Shown one piece after another: positions 1-11,667 of a DNA stretch of 64,000 nucleotides. The translations under genes and the position numbers were made by a program. Numbering within the stretch: the stretch's first letter is position 1; every line of letters starts with the position of its first letter. The notes under the pieces are model-generated. The model worked only from the letters and a program-made list of their open reading frames with translations. It was not told the origin of the DNA and did no database searches. The stretch covers positions 2,718,621 to 2,782,620 of the forward strand of contig CAJNOP010000004.1 in the NCBI GenBank assembly GCA_905250075.1, written 5' to 3'. The DNA is from Rotaria sp. Silwood1. Its lineage: Eukaryota > Rotifera > Eurotatoria > Philodinida > Philodinidae.

Positions 1-239
1 TGACTTTTGAAGTAGACGTTCGATACTGTTGGTCTTCTTTAAACGCAGCTCTTTTAGTAATTGCTTTCATTAACATGTCCAAAGAATGACTAGGTCAAGA
101 TGAAAGCTGCATTTAATGTGAGCAGATTTTCTTCCAAATAGTGTTTCGCTTGTTTATCATCTTCGATAGTGACCACACCCACGATATAAAAGGTTTCTAA
201 TCGTTATTCTGTTGATTACGCAGTGTCCTACTTTCTAGA

Positions 240-673
240 GTTGCTGTAAGTCTACAATGAAAGTCAATATGATGCAATAGATTTTATTTACCGTTTCATT
301 ATTTTTTTTACAAATAAAAAAAAATAAACACAAAAACTTCTTTAAATTCTTTTTTTTTTTCATTTATTCTTCTTCTTGTGTTGCCAAACAATCTAAACAG
401 TACGCAGCGTTTTTTATTTGGGATTTTGTTTTCTATGTAACGCTGTTATTTGTGTATGCTTACATATATTTCATGGATGAATAATATCTATGCATAAATC
501 ACGATTAAAGCATTTTTTTTACGTGTAATAGTATTGCTTTTTTATGTGCATATGATTGACGTTTAGCGGCATATTGACATTGAATCCTGTATCCAAATAT
601 ATAAAGGAAAAAAAACGAAACCTACGTCGTTTTTCTTATCATACACTATTTAAAACATCACACCATCATTGCT
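240..673 (+). promoter_or_regulatory. 5' flank and TATA box of Asn-Cys-motif gene copy 1
   Basis: A TATA-like element (tatataaagg, 598-607) lies about 70 bp before the start codon. The flank from about 240 onward is recognisably the same sequence as 5126-5554 ahead of copy 2, including a shared block just before the ATG (cctacgtcgtttttctt). Conservation of the flank between copies shows that the promoter was duplicated with the gene. No functional data are available. Confidence 0.55.
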
Positions 674-1291
674 ATGCATCTGTTTCTTTGTTGGCGTGAA
701 ATGCGAGACCCAATGGGTATATTAGGACATTCAATTGAAACATATTTATGGGGAGATAGTCGTTCGCGTCATACATTTTTAATAGCATGCACTGATGAAC
801 ATCCTATGGTATTAATTGAAATCGATGTTGGTGATGCTGCAAATGGTATTCATAAAAGTATGAAATTAAATATTATTGAATTAGATGACGTACCTGATTC
901 AATATGTAAAATTGAATTCATTGGTGAAACAACCTCACCAACAGCATTCGAACATCTTATTCGATCAGCACATGATTATGTAAAGAAACATCCATATTAT
1001 CATGTACTATTAAATAATTGTCGAACATTTGTTGAATATCTTATTGATCAAATACCAGAGTTTTTCACTTCTATACCACGTAGAAATGGTTCTATACTTG
1101 AATATTATCATGCACAAGCTAAAGAAGAAAATCCAGGGACAATTATCAGAAGTAAACAATCTTTGAAAGATATATTTGTTTTACACGAAAAAAACAGACA
1201 ATATAAATACGTTAGTGGATTAGTATTACACATTGAATTACCTAAATTTGATAATTATGATGATATTCCAATCATTTATACACGACTTTGA
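674..1291 (+). CDS. Tandem-duplicated one-exon protein with NNC-TF motif (PPPDE/LRAT-like papain-fold candidate), copy 1
   Basis: An intronless ORF of 205 aa with no signal peptide or membrane segment. A central RHTFLI block (His about residue 32) and a later NNCRTFVEYL block (Cys about residue 116) resemble the paired His and Cys of permuted papain-like folds such as PPPDE/deSI or LRAT-type proteins. That is a motif impression, not a proven family. The same start Met, promoter and body recur in copy 2 (5555-6166), which supports a real gene and this start codon. The C-terminal third is charged and less conserved between the copies. If the fold is right it could be a cysteine peptidase or acyl-transfer-like enzyme, but no catalytic function can be claimed. 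Confidence 0.72.
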   Translation: MHLFLCWREMRDPMGILGHSIETYLWGDSRSRHTFLIACTDEHPMVLIEIDVGDAANGIHKSMKLNIIELDDVPDSICKIEFIGETTSPTAFEHLIRSAHDYVKKHPYYHVLLNNCRTFVEYLIDQIPEFFTSIPRRNGSILEYYHAQAKEENPGTIIRSKQSLKDIFVLHEKNRQYKYVSGLVLHIELPKFDNYDDIPIIYTRL

Positions 1292-1744
1292 ATGTAAAGA
1301 CTGCCATATGAAGATTATAAAATATTCATCTTGCTTTAACTTTCTGTGGATCAATGATAGTATTTAACTAATGATAAAATGTATTCTATTTTAGAAACTA
1401 AACTCATATATTTTAATAAAAGATTCGTTATATTGTTTAAATGTTCGGATAATGAATCAGTTGAATTTCAGCACTTGAAACTACGGCTAAAGTAGAAAAC
1501 ATCTACTACTTTCGATAAAATATATTATCGATGATAATCAAGTTCGAAAAGAAGAGAATTCTAAAGTATAGTTCAAAATGAATGTGAATCATATTTTGCT
1601 AATAAAATGAAGTTTCTTTGTTCCAAAACTGACGATATTTTTTCTCAATGTTGTTCAGTGTTTCACTCGTTGCAAGAACCAATTAAGTTTAAAAAAAGCA
1701 ATCAAAGCTCTGCAAACAGACATTGCACTCTAGGATTGTTCAAT

Positions 1745-4375
1745 GGTACTCAATTTATATTTTCAATTTCGATGAAAATGTTTCTGTATGTTGCCCCAAG
1801 TAAGGTATGACAAGTCCAAAAATTTTAGCTTCTAAAACTTTTCTCTTGTTCAGATATTGAAAGCACAATAGAGGCATCTTCAGACAAAGAATTACGATAA
1901 CCAATCCAGTACTCATTCATTGTATGTGTGCCCATTTTTCAACAACAAAGTGTTTAGTCATGAAATTTTGTGAGCGTATACTACCCACTAGGTACTCAAC
2001 ATACAACAAACTCAAAACCACTTTTCTGTGTGTTAAGCATTTTCGAGGGAGTTCAAAGTTTCTAGACATATCCTCTACCTTATGATCAAGCTTATTCTCG
2101 CTTATAAGCTTCAACTTTGGGAACTGGATACTAATGACTTATATTTATTAGTAATAATTTTCAAAACTTTAGGTTTGTGTTTTAGATTCGAACATAAATC
2201 TTTTCTAGTGTATATATGAGCCAGTTTATGCGTCATTGCCATCCATATTTAGAAAAGCTGCTCAGTTGATGATCATTGATTTCGCTAAATTTTGTGTATG
2301 TCTCTAGATGAAAGTGTCTGATGAATTTTTACGGAGACCGCTCAAAAGAATATCGCTCCATTCTCAAAATATTCAAATTTTCTTGAGAGCACTATCATCA
2401 CGAAAAAAAATACATTTTTTATGGTTTGTGTGCTTTTTTGTAACAGCTATATGTCATTCAAGATAAAATCTTTGAGCTTGAAATTTTTTGCTTGAGCGCA
2501 ACTCATGATTAGATACTTATCATAAAAATATGCGTTACAATTAATGAATTATTGAAAAAGCCCCCAATATTCCTAAGCATATAGAAGAATTTTTATTGTT
2601 TACAATTTTGTGCACATAAGGTACCAGTAATTCGAAGTTTGAACAAAGCTTTTTTCTTGCATTTTTTGGTTGTGGTTGGGTAGAGGTTGTCGGAATAGAT
2701 CTAATAATGTTATTTTTGAGTATAATCAAACGATGTTCGTTTGGTGAAACTTAGGAAGAATTACGTTAAACAAATCAGAAGAGCCTATAAAAATTGAAAT
2801 ACGCCAATCCGAAATTTTAATCATCAACATTTCACTTCCAAATGAATAAAATATCACATTGAGAATCTGCTAAGAATTCTGTATCGAATAATATATTTAA
2901 TGCTCACAACCAGAGCTAGACAAAATATTCGCAGTACTCGTACATTCACTCAAGTGTTGAACACTCTAAAAGTTAAGGGCTGACAAGGGTGTTTTTTCAA
3001 TTCAAAAAGATTTCAGTTTTTCTGCATTGAAATCATATCCATGGCGACTCGTAATAGTAATGGGACGATTTATTTCACAACATCTCTCGATCAATAGTTC
3101 ACGTCACATCCGTACTTCCTAGAAGAATAGTCATGTTTTTCTTGAAGTCGTAAAGAAGTACAAGTGTGGCTCGAATAATTCATCGAGAAGCGTTGTGAAA
3201 TAAAGCTTTGCAAATGTATCAAGTGCCACCTTTAGATTGATTTAAGCACAGAAAAAATAAAATATTTTGAGAGCTGGAAAATCGTCGTATCTGCTTTTAT
3301 CCTCTTAGATATAATGTGTTACATGAAAGTGTTATCAGATATCTTTTACTGCGTTTCGAAGTTGATGAGTTTAACATATGTTCCCAATTAATCGGATTCG
3401 AAATTCTTATTCTTGACTGTAATTTTTGTTGTACTTGTATTCGTACTGGCACTTGAGAAAGTCCGTATTATCCGGTCCTGCTTGTAATTGATTTTAGACG
3501 AATTCCGAACTTATGAGAAGCATATGTTAGAGTTTTTGAAAATAACACTGAGGTATAATGGTCGAAGTTTGACGGAAACTTGTTTTAGAAAATAAGTATG
3601 CTATTCAATGCAAGTTTCTTTTTGCAAATTCTGACTATGATATTCATATCATTTGGGATTGAAGTTCTGATAATCGAAATCTTTGAATAGAAAATCAATT
3701 CTTTTGACGTTTTCTTGTCATATCGAAAGAAAACAATTTTCTCAACAATTCAACAATATTATTCAAACATCATACACAATTTTCTTCCTAATCATATGAT
3801 TAGTAAAATCCCGATAAAAAATTAACATATCTCAAGAATGCAACAAAAATTTTTGGAATGGCTTTCGCTGAAATGCATTAAATATTTTTATCTATAGATA
3901 TACAAAAAATTAGCGAAATTAATGATCATCAACTGAGCAGCATTTCTAGATGAGAATGGCAGTTTCATCTAAACTATCTCATGTATGTATCAGAAAACAT
4001 TTATGTTCGAATTCAAAACAAAAGCCTAAAGATTTGAAAATTGTTACGAATAAGTACAAGTTATTAGTATTCAGTTCCCAAAGCTGAAACAAATAGGCCG
4101 CTTATAAATGACAAGAATCTTGGTTACAAGATGGAAAGACGTTTAGAATTCATGAGGTTTCTATAAATGATTACAAACGTTGTTGTTGAAAAATGGAAAA
4201 TATACAATGCATGAACTGAATTAGCTATCGTCATTTTTTTTCTGAGGATGTCTCTATTATGACTTCAATATCTGAAGAAGGAAAGGGTTTTAGAATCTAA
4301 ACTTCTTGACTTTTTCACATGTTACTAGGCACTACATACAGACACAGTCTCATCGAAATCAGAGATATCAACTTA
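1745..4375. mobile_element. Large imperfect palindrome, probably a decayed foldback insertion
   Basis: The outer arms are about 1745-2300 and about 3885-4375 in opposite orientation. A 21-bp perfect inverted match lies at 2257-2277 / 3921-3941, with long blocks of roughly 70-80% similarity by eye. Inner segments also pair (about 2930-2965 with about 3435-3475, and 3067-3093 with 3180-3206), so the whole stretch appears to be one palindrome centred near 3.1 kb. Homology between the 3' flanks of the two Asn-Cys genes breaks at the left edge, and copy 2 resumes near 6795 with sequence resembling that right after the right edge. This implies insertion into copy 1. The minus-strand ORF 1917-2114 lies in the left arm and is interrupted in the right arm. 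No transposase was recognised. Confidence 0.6.
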
Positions 4376-5125
4376 CACAAGTATTAGCAAGTAGTTGTAA
4401 GACTTTAGTTTCTTCTCGACTTACATATTATTCATCGAGAGCTTTGTGACACACTCCAGAGAATTGCGGATTCCTTAATTCCTCTATATGTTTGTTAAAT
4501 ATGAAAAGGTCAATTCATTTTATTCATAGTCACACCCACATATAGTATCTTTACTAGATGATTATGCCTGTTCTCGAATACCCTTCATAATCTCTAAAAT
4601 TGATCAAATGATTGATTTCTTTTGCCAGTTTACTCAATCTAAGATTTCTTTGTGTCAACAATCTAGAAAGTTAATTAATGAATATATTGGTTTACTATCT
4701 GCTCAAATATATGTAATCTTGCAAAAAAAATTAATAAAAACTATTTTTGTTATCCTTTCTGATTTTGTTTTTGTATGTTTGATATTTACATTTATTTACC
4801 GAGAAGTTATTTTATGATTTAGTATATCATAATAAATTTTATTCGAATTTTTTTTCTGATGAAGTAAATGTTTTGTTTATTTATCTGCTAAAGAACTTCT
4901 TTCAACACTAATATTGAGTAATTATATCGAATATATGTAAGTTTCTTTTGTTTTGTTTTTTTTATAAGAATTAGTCATTTATTGGTTTTAATAAGCATTG
5001 TATACAGTCCTTTCTTATTATATTTTATTTCTTAATTTAAGAAAAAAGAATACTATTGTACTGACTTTCTCAGAGGATTTATGATTGCATTTGTCTGTTT
5101 TAAATACAGTGTCCATACTGATTCA
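4376..5125. other. Intergenic spacer between the duplicated units
   Basis: AT-rich sequence with no supported gene. The plus ORF at 4608-4817 (69 aa) is Leu/Ile-rich and has no recognisable family, paralog or splice context, so I do not call it. Confidence 0.5.
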
Positions 5126-5554
5126 TTGCTGAAAGTCTACAATGAAAGTCAATATGATAAAATAGATTTTATACGTCGTTTCATTATTTTTTTACAAATA
5201 AAAAAAAATTAACACAAGAACTTTTTTAACTTTCTTTTTTCGTTTATCTTCCTCATTGTATTGTCTCATAATCTAAAAATATACAACATTTCTCATTCGT
5301 GATTTTATGTTCTACGTCAGGTTTTTGTATGTGTATGCTTGTATATATTTCATAAAAAGATAGTATTTATGTATACATCACGATTTAGGTGATTTTTACG
5401 TATGAGATTATTGCTTTCCTATATGCATGTGATTATAAAAGCGGTAATGATGTGTTAACATTGAGTCATACATGTCTATATATAGAGGAAAACGAACGAA
5501 GCCTACGTCGTTTTTCTTTTGACACACTATTGAAAACAACACACTATCATTACC
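5126..5554 (+). promoter_or_regulatory. 5' flank and TATA box of Asn-Cys-motif gene copy 2
   Basis: Colinear with 240-673. A TATA-like element (tatatatag, 5477-5485) precedes the ATG by about 70 bp, and the shared proximal block just upstream of the ATG is retained. Confidence 0.5.
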
Positions 5555-6166
5555 ATGCATCTGTTTCTCTGTTGGCGTGAAATGGAAGATCGAATAAGTG
5601 CAATAGGACATTCAATTGAAAGTTTTCTATGGGGAGATAGTCGTGCACGTCATACATTCTTAATAGCATGTACTGATGAACACCCCTTAGTATTAATTGA
5701 AGCTGATCTTGGTGGTCATGCAAAAGGTATTCATAAAAGTATGAAATTAAATATTATTGAATTGGATGAAGTGCCTAATTCAACATCTAAAATTGAATTC
5801 ATTGGTGAAACAACCTCACCAACAGCATTCGAACATCTTATTCGATCAGCACATGATTATGTAAAGAAACATCCACATTATCATGTATTCTCAAATAATT
5901 GTCGAACATTTGTTGAATATCTTATTGATCAAATACCGGAATTTCGCGATTCTGTGCCGCGTAGAAATGATTCTTTACTTGAATATTATCATGCACGAGC
6001 AAAAACTCAAAATCCAGGAGCTTTACTGAGAAGTAAAAATTTTTTCAGAGGTATTTGTGATCTTCATCGACGTAACCGAGAATATAAGTATACTGGTCGA
6101 TTAGTATTACGCATAGAATTACCTAAACTGGATAACAATAATGATGCTCAAGTTATTCATACATGA
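5555..6166 (+). CDS. Tandem-duplicated one-exon protein with NNC-TF motif, copy 2
   Basis: An intronless 203-aa paralog of the 674-1291 gene, with the same start and the same His (RHTFLI) and Cys (NNCRTFVEYL) blocks. The most diverged parts are residues 10-25 and the last 40 residues. An 88-bp run (5788-5875) is identical to 907-994, synonymous sites included, while flanking coding sequence differs at many third positions. The 3' flank to about 6800 is homologous to 1292-1745. Both copies lack internal stops, so both look functional. The biochemical role is unknown, and a papain-like (PPPDE/LRAT) fold is only a suggestion. Confidence 0.72.
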   Translation: MHLFLCWREMEDRISAIGHSIESFLWGDSRARHTFLIACTDEHPLVLIEADLGGHAKGIHKSMKLNIIELDEVPNSTSKIEFIGETTSPTAFEHLIRSAHDYVKKHPHYHVFSNNCRTFVEYLIDQIPEFRDSVPRRNDSLLEYYHARAKTQNPGALLRSKNFFRGICDLHRRNREYKYTGRLVLRIELPKLDNNNDAQVIHT

Positions 6167-6799
6167 CTTTAAATATAATGACTGGCAATATGAATATTAT
6201 AAAATATTCATCTTGTTTTAACTTTCTGTTGATTAATGATAGTATTTAACTAATATTAAAATGTATTCTATTTTAAAAACTTAAGTCATATATATTCATA
6301 AAAAACTCTATATTGTCATATGCATGAGTAATGAATCGATTTGAAGTTGTTTTTCTTTTCTAATGCCTTTGTAAGAACTTTGTTTTTATGATTAGTAGTA
6401 GTAATTCAAGTAGAGAAATCAATAACAGATAAATCTTAGTGTGAAATTCAAGAAGTATTCAACACTATTTTGAAAAGTCAGATAGTACATATATATGATA
6501 TTAGTTTCACTTCGAACATGTAAAAACTATGTTTATAAAGCAAAACATTTAATATATTCACTAAAAATCTATCTGCGATAATCAAGTTTTAAGAAAAGAA
6601 AAGAATTCAGAAACATAATTCAGATTGAATATAAATTATTTTTTGCTAATGAAATGCGGTCTCTTTTTCTGAAAGTCACAATACGTTTTTGTTCATATTA
6701 ATTAGTATTTCATTTATTGTAGGAAGCAGTGAAGTTTAAAAAAAAGAAATCAATGCTTCGCCTAAACCACGTTGTTTGCTTGACTATTTAAAGAAAACA

Positions 6800-8465
6800 A
6801 TTTGCATAAGTATTAACCAGTAGTTGTAAGGTTTGTGCATCTTTTTAAGTTGCATGTTTTGATAGTTAAGTATCAGAAGTCAATATATATTGCCCATATT
6901 CAAAAATATTGATTTGTGTTTCTGATTTTAACAATAGATTGTTGTATAGCTTCAAAGTTCTCAATTAATCTACATTTTTTAGGAACAAGTCTTTTTTCAT
7001 AAAGATACTAACTATTTAATCTCTTGTAGATTAAATAATCAAACAACTTTTCATGTGAATGCTATGATAACTTTTTTTTCTCAGAGATATATTTAATATT
7101 TGATAACGACCAAACTTTATAAAATCTATTATAGACTATTTGAATAGTATATCATATTGATAATATGATTTGAGTTGTATTAAATAAAATAAAATTTCTA
7201 ATCTGATCTTCATTGATATTAAAAGAAACGAACCGCACTTGATATTTCTATTTATTCTATATTGCATATGTTAATGAAGTTAAAAATGACTATTCTATTG
7301 TAACCTATTGACATGAACTAAGCAGTTCATAATGTGCATTATTACCTTGTTTTTCCATTTCTTAGTTTTTTTAATGTCTTACTAATCTTAGCTAGTAAAA
7401 ATCATTTGTCATGGTACTGAAGTACAAGTGCTACATTTATTCACATTCTTTTAATAAACATCTATTGTTAATATTTAATCAATTCCTAGTTTATAATTGT
7501 CTTACTTATTTCATTTGGGATCTGTGGAGTACACTTATGGATGTCAACTATTTATAGTATATATAGATAAAAAATATGAATAAAATATTTTGAATTAGTT
7601 TCTAGATAGTTTGCAAAAAAAAAAATTTTCTTTTTATTTTGTATTAATAGAAAAGGAAAAGTTTAGTTAATATGTAAATTAAAATATTACTGTAACTGAT
7701 CTTCTGCTTTTTTTACTGATGTAAAAAAAGTGAATAATTTGAATACATTCCTAGAAAAAGAAACTTAATGTTCGGATAACAAGAAATTTTTTTTCGGTGT
7801 AACTTAGAATAAAGAGTTGACTCTTTTTCAGTAAAGTTGTATTTGCGATATTGAATTCATTTTGTACTGTTTTAAAATAATAAACATTCATAATAATAAA
7901 GAAAGAACCGAATACAATTTTCACTTATAAAGTCAATTATTTTATTATATATACCTTATCTTTATCTATTAATTTTATATAATGCTTTTGTTTTTTGACA
8001 TCAATATCGAGGAAAACTCTGAATCTAGATCAATTTATCGATTAATTATATTAAGGTTTTACATCGTTAAATTATAATAAATAAAAAAATATTACCAAAT
8101 TTTTCTTTTCAATTAAAAACGATAGAAAACCAAGTTTTCATTTGTTCAAATGTCATCTTTACATAATGAAATACATTTATGGAAATAATATAAATTATTA
8201 AATGAAATTTTCATATACAATCAAACCGTCTGGTAATTGTGCAATGCTGTCATTGAGTTATTTATATGCTTGAAATTTTCTCGTTCGTAGGGTCTTTTTT
8301 TTTTTAGTTCTTTTTCTTTTTCTTCATATAATGAATTATGAAAATACTTTGGTGCAGACATTTGTTTATCTTAATTGAATATATCACATGAAACAAATGA
8401 CAATGCATTCAATATATCATAGTTTGTAAAATTAATAAGAAACAAGTGAAACAGAAAAACTAACA
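6800..8465. other. Gene-free intergenic stretch
   Basis: AT-rich with homopolymer runs. No ORF with coding character, splice-linked exon or clear repeat was found on either strand. The last few hundred bases presumably hold the promoter of the GPCR at 8466, but I see no distinctive element. Confidence 0.5.
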
Positions 8466-9365
8466 ATGAATGAAGATATGTATATTCAATTGAGTTTTTA
8501 TAGCCAACCAATAATAATTTTAGTTGGAACCGTTGGTTCTTTACTTAATCAAATAATATTTCATCGAAGAAAATCATTACGAACAGCATCATGTTCACTT
8601 TATTTTCGTTCATTATCAATCAATGATCTTCTTGTTTTATATATCATTGTATTAACACAATGGCTTAACGATCAATTTCATTTCGATTTAACAATAAAAT
8701 ATTTATGGTATTGTAAAATTCAAACATATATCATGCATTGTTTATATGCAGTATCACCATATTTTCTTGTTTTGGGCTGTTTTGATCGTTTATGTCGAAC
8801 ATCAAGAAATATTCAATTAAGACAAATGGCAACTCTAAATATGGCTCGTCAAATAAGTCATATCATAATTATATTAATATGCATTACCCATTGTCATATT
8901 CTGTTTCAATACAATATCATTCATTCAATGTGTATACCAATCAATATATTTTATTTCCAATTTTTTGCTTATTTTCATCTAGTTTTCCATTGTCTTTTAC
9001 CACCAATATTAATGTCAATATTTTGCGGTTGTACAGCTTTTTTATTATATCGTCGTAGATGTCAACAACAACTTCAATATAAATTAAATATATATATATC
9101 ACATAAACGTATTCACTATCGAGATTATCAATTAATAAAAATCCTTTTTCTCTATGTTACAACTAATGTACTATGTACCCTTCCTTTTGCTTTAGTTTTT
9201 TTACAATATGTTTATAAATATAATAGTGATCCACAATTATCTATAATTGTTAAATTTACTGTTCTTCTTGCTAATTTAAATTATTGTTCTAGTTTTTATA
9301 TATATACACTTGGAACACCATTGTATCGACGAGAATTGTTACATCTAATAAAAACTTTTAGATGA
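8466..9365 (+). CDS. Divergent class A (rhodopsin-like) GPCR, intronless
   Basis: 299 aa with seven hydrophobic segments in order: about 10-32, 45-65, 83-105, 128-148, 165-190, 222-247 and 260-282. Class A landmarks are visible but altered. TM2 has a SINDLL block where the conserved Asp sits. WYCK at the start of TM3 and SMC in loop 2 supply the disulfide cysteines. The TM3 end reads CFDRLCR in place of DRY. TM6 has a CTLPF proline. TM7 ends in SSFYIYTL instead of canonical NPxxY. There is no N-terminal signal peptide, which is normal for class A. The style matches the expanded peptide-receptor-like GPCRs of rotifers and other lophotrochozoans. The ligand cannot be predicted. A second, diverged receptor lies at 62306-63396. 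Confidence 0.82.
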   Translation: MNEDMYIQLSFYSQPIIILVGTVGSLLNQIIFHRRKSLRTASCSLYFRSLSINDLLVLYIIVLTQWLNDQFHFDLTIKYLWYCKIQTYIMHCLYAVSPYFLVLGCFDRLCRTSRNIQLRQMATLNMARQISHIIIILICITHCHILFQYNIIHSMCIPINIFYFQFFAYFHLVFHCLLPPILMSIFCGCTAFLLYRRRCQQQLQYKLNIYISHKRIHYRDYQLIKILFLYVTTNVLCTLPFALVFLQYVYKYNSDPQLSIIVKFTVLLANLNYCSSFYIYTLGTPLYRRELLHLIKTFR

Positions 9366-11667
9366 CAGTTTATGTTCTTATATAATTAATTTTCTTAATA
9401 AAAAAAAGAAAAATTTAATTTTTTTTAGACAAATCAAACATATATTTAAGATCTATAACGATTTCTTTCTTGTTTTCAGGATCATTCTCATGACTGATAA
9501 ACTTTGCTTCTAATAGAATTCATTTTCTTTTATTCAACATTGTCAATAGATCAAATTTTAATTAGAAACATCATAACATAGTAATAAATTACAAGTTATT
9601 ATAATCAACAAGAAGACTTTTAAACGTTATGGAGAGATAATAGTCAAACATAAACTAAATATACAAATTGATATAAGAATTGATCAAGTTAAATAAAAAT
9701 AACTTTCATCAGTTATGTTTTTTTTTCATATATTAGAATGTTTTCAGAATTCTATGAATGGAAAAAAATTTATTTATTTCCTTGAAATTCTTGTGAACAT
9801 CATTTATGATAAATCACGAATTGGATATATAAAATAGCATGAAATGTTCTCTTAAATTCTCCATTACTAACTCTAATTCGATATATCAAAGAGTCAAGCA
9901 TGATGATACAAAAGATTTAGATTAATGATCTTATAACTATGAGATTAACATTTAAAGCGATAAAAGTATAATCATATATAATTAAATCTCTAATCGACAA
10001 GAACATTTAGCGATTTACGATATTAGTTCATATATATGAGTCAATTTAATATCAAAAAAGATGTTAGATACAGTTCGACTTTAGTATAATTTATATACGA
10101 GTAATTTTTATCTTAATTATTTCGTTTTCGAACTCTGATCCACAAAAGTAAATAAATACACTTAAAAAAAATATTTGTATCCAGTAGAGAATAATTGAAG
10201 TTGAAGTAATAAGGATTTTTCAAACTATTCGTTTCTTCTATTATTAGATTGAACCCTCTAAACTTTAGTAGAAACTTGTTCGAGAATATTCTATTTTATT
10301 TGTAGTACGCAATCCGATTGATTTTTTATAAAAAGAAAAACTATTTAACTTTTTACCTCTCATAACGATTCCAGAAGAGTCACACTAATAAAACAACTAT
10401 TTAAAACAGAGTATTGTCTTCTTCAGTAGACCAATGATATAAACAGAACGATTAGGTACGCTTCCCTCTGTGAACCGCAATTTGGTAACTTCAGTTACCA
10501 TTAGAGGTTAGCGATATGAAAGTTTTTCTTATTTTCTGCGACTAGCTCGTTGATTTCGGAAAAATACAATATATATTTTTAATTCAACAATACGAATAAA
10601 GAAAAAAAAACAACACATAAAAAGATTATCTTTTTTCAAAACATATTATTATTGATGTATTCTTCGAATATGATAAGATTTAAAATAATTAGGGTATAGA
10701 TGTACTGTGGGACTCTTCTTATCTAAGCAATCTGTTTACTGATCTATGCATAAATATTAACAAGTGTTGCGTTTAGACGAGAATTTATAAATCTATTTTT
10801 TCATTTTATTATCTTCCAATGGCAACTTCAGTTGCACTTTTATGTCGTGCAATTTCTTATTCAACTAATTCGTGTAAAAATTTCTAAACGCCTTTTATTC
10901 AATAGCAGCAACTTTCATCGATATTTATCAGGTAGTACATTATTAAAAGAAGTATTTTTTAAATGGTCAAAAAAAAAATACAATTTAAAAAGAAGAAGTC
11001 TTTTGTTTAATAATCTCTTTTGTCACTCCTCTATCTTAAATGAAGCAAGTATGCAAAATATTTTTTTTTACAAACCCATAGCTTAGGGAATTCTCTACAC
11101 ACAATGTGTGGAGACTTTTTTTTACATCACGCGTTCTGCATTTTCTACAATGTATCTAAAAATGGCAATTCCAATTGCCAATGAGGGGTAAACGGCTATA
11201 TCTAAAGTGTTTATTAACTGCACAATAGGTTCAAATGGAAATAGGACATCTTTTTTTTAGAACGTTTTTTTTAGACATATAAGAGAAAGGCGTGTTTATT
11301 TTGATAATTAACTTTGACGTAATAGAAAATGGAGCTTATTTTTAACTATGATAATAGAATAAAATCATATAAAATACTTCGTTATTTATTCTGACACATT
11401 TGGTGCAAAGAATATAAAGAAAAACAGCTATGGTCAAATAGTGCATTCAACATCAAAATGACTCATATGCTAATAGGTTTAGTTTCTGTTCGCTGTCGTT
11501 CTTTTCTATTAATTCATATATATTTGAAAAGTCAAACATCTGATCTCCCTAATTTCTGATACTTAATGTCTATCAATAGAAGAATATTGAAAAGTTTTCA
11601 TGTATTTATTTAATATTAATCTTGTATCTACATCAATTTACTACAAAATATTATATATTTATTTTAT
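9366..11667. other. Gene-poor stretch with short hairpin motifs
   Basis: No supported gene. Three short inverted-repeat motifs of related form occur near 10491 (ggtaacttcagttacc), 10821 (ggcaacttcagttgc) and 11164 (tggcaattccaattgcca), and the first and last are followed by similar sequence. They may be remnants of one repeat family. A further small hairpin lies near 11095-11112 (ctacacacaatgtgtgga). The 10832-11086 plus ORF has no coding character. Confidence 0.4.
9397..9402 (+). terminator. Poly(A) signal of GPCR 8466-9365
   Basis: An AATAAA hexamer about 30 bp after the stop codon on the same strand. It is a plausible 3'-end signal, but AT-rich sequence makes chance hexamers common. Confidence 0.4.

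Noticed and set aside
1607-1810. 67-aa plus ORF downstream of gene copy 1
   Set aside because: Lies in duplicated 3' flank that is not open in copy 2, so it is not under coding constraint.
4608-4817. 69-aa plus ORF with hydrophobic C-terminus
   Set aside because: AT-rich hydrophobic translation without family, paralog or splice context.
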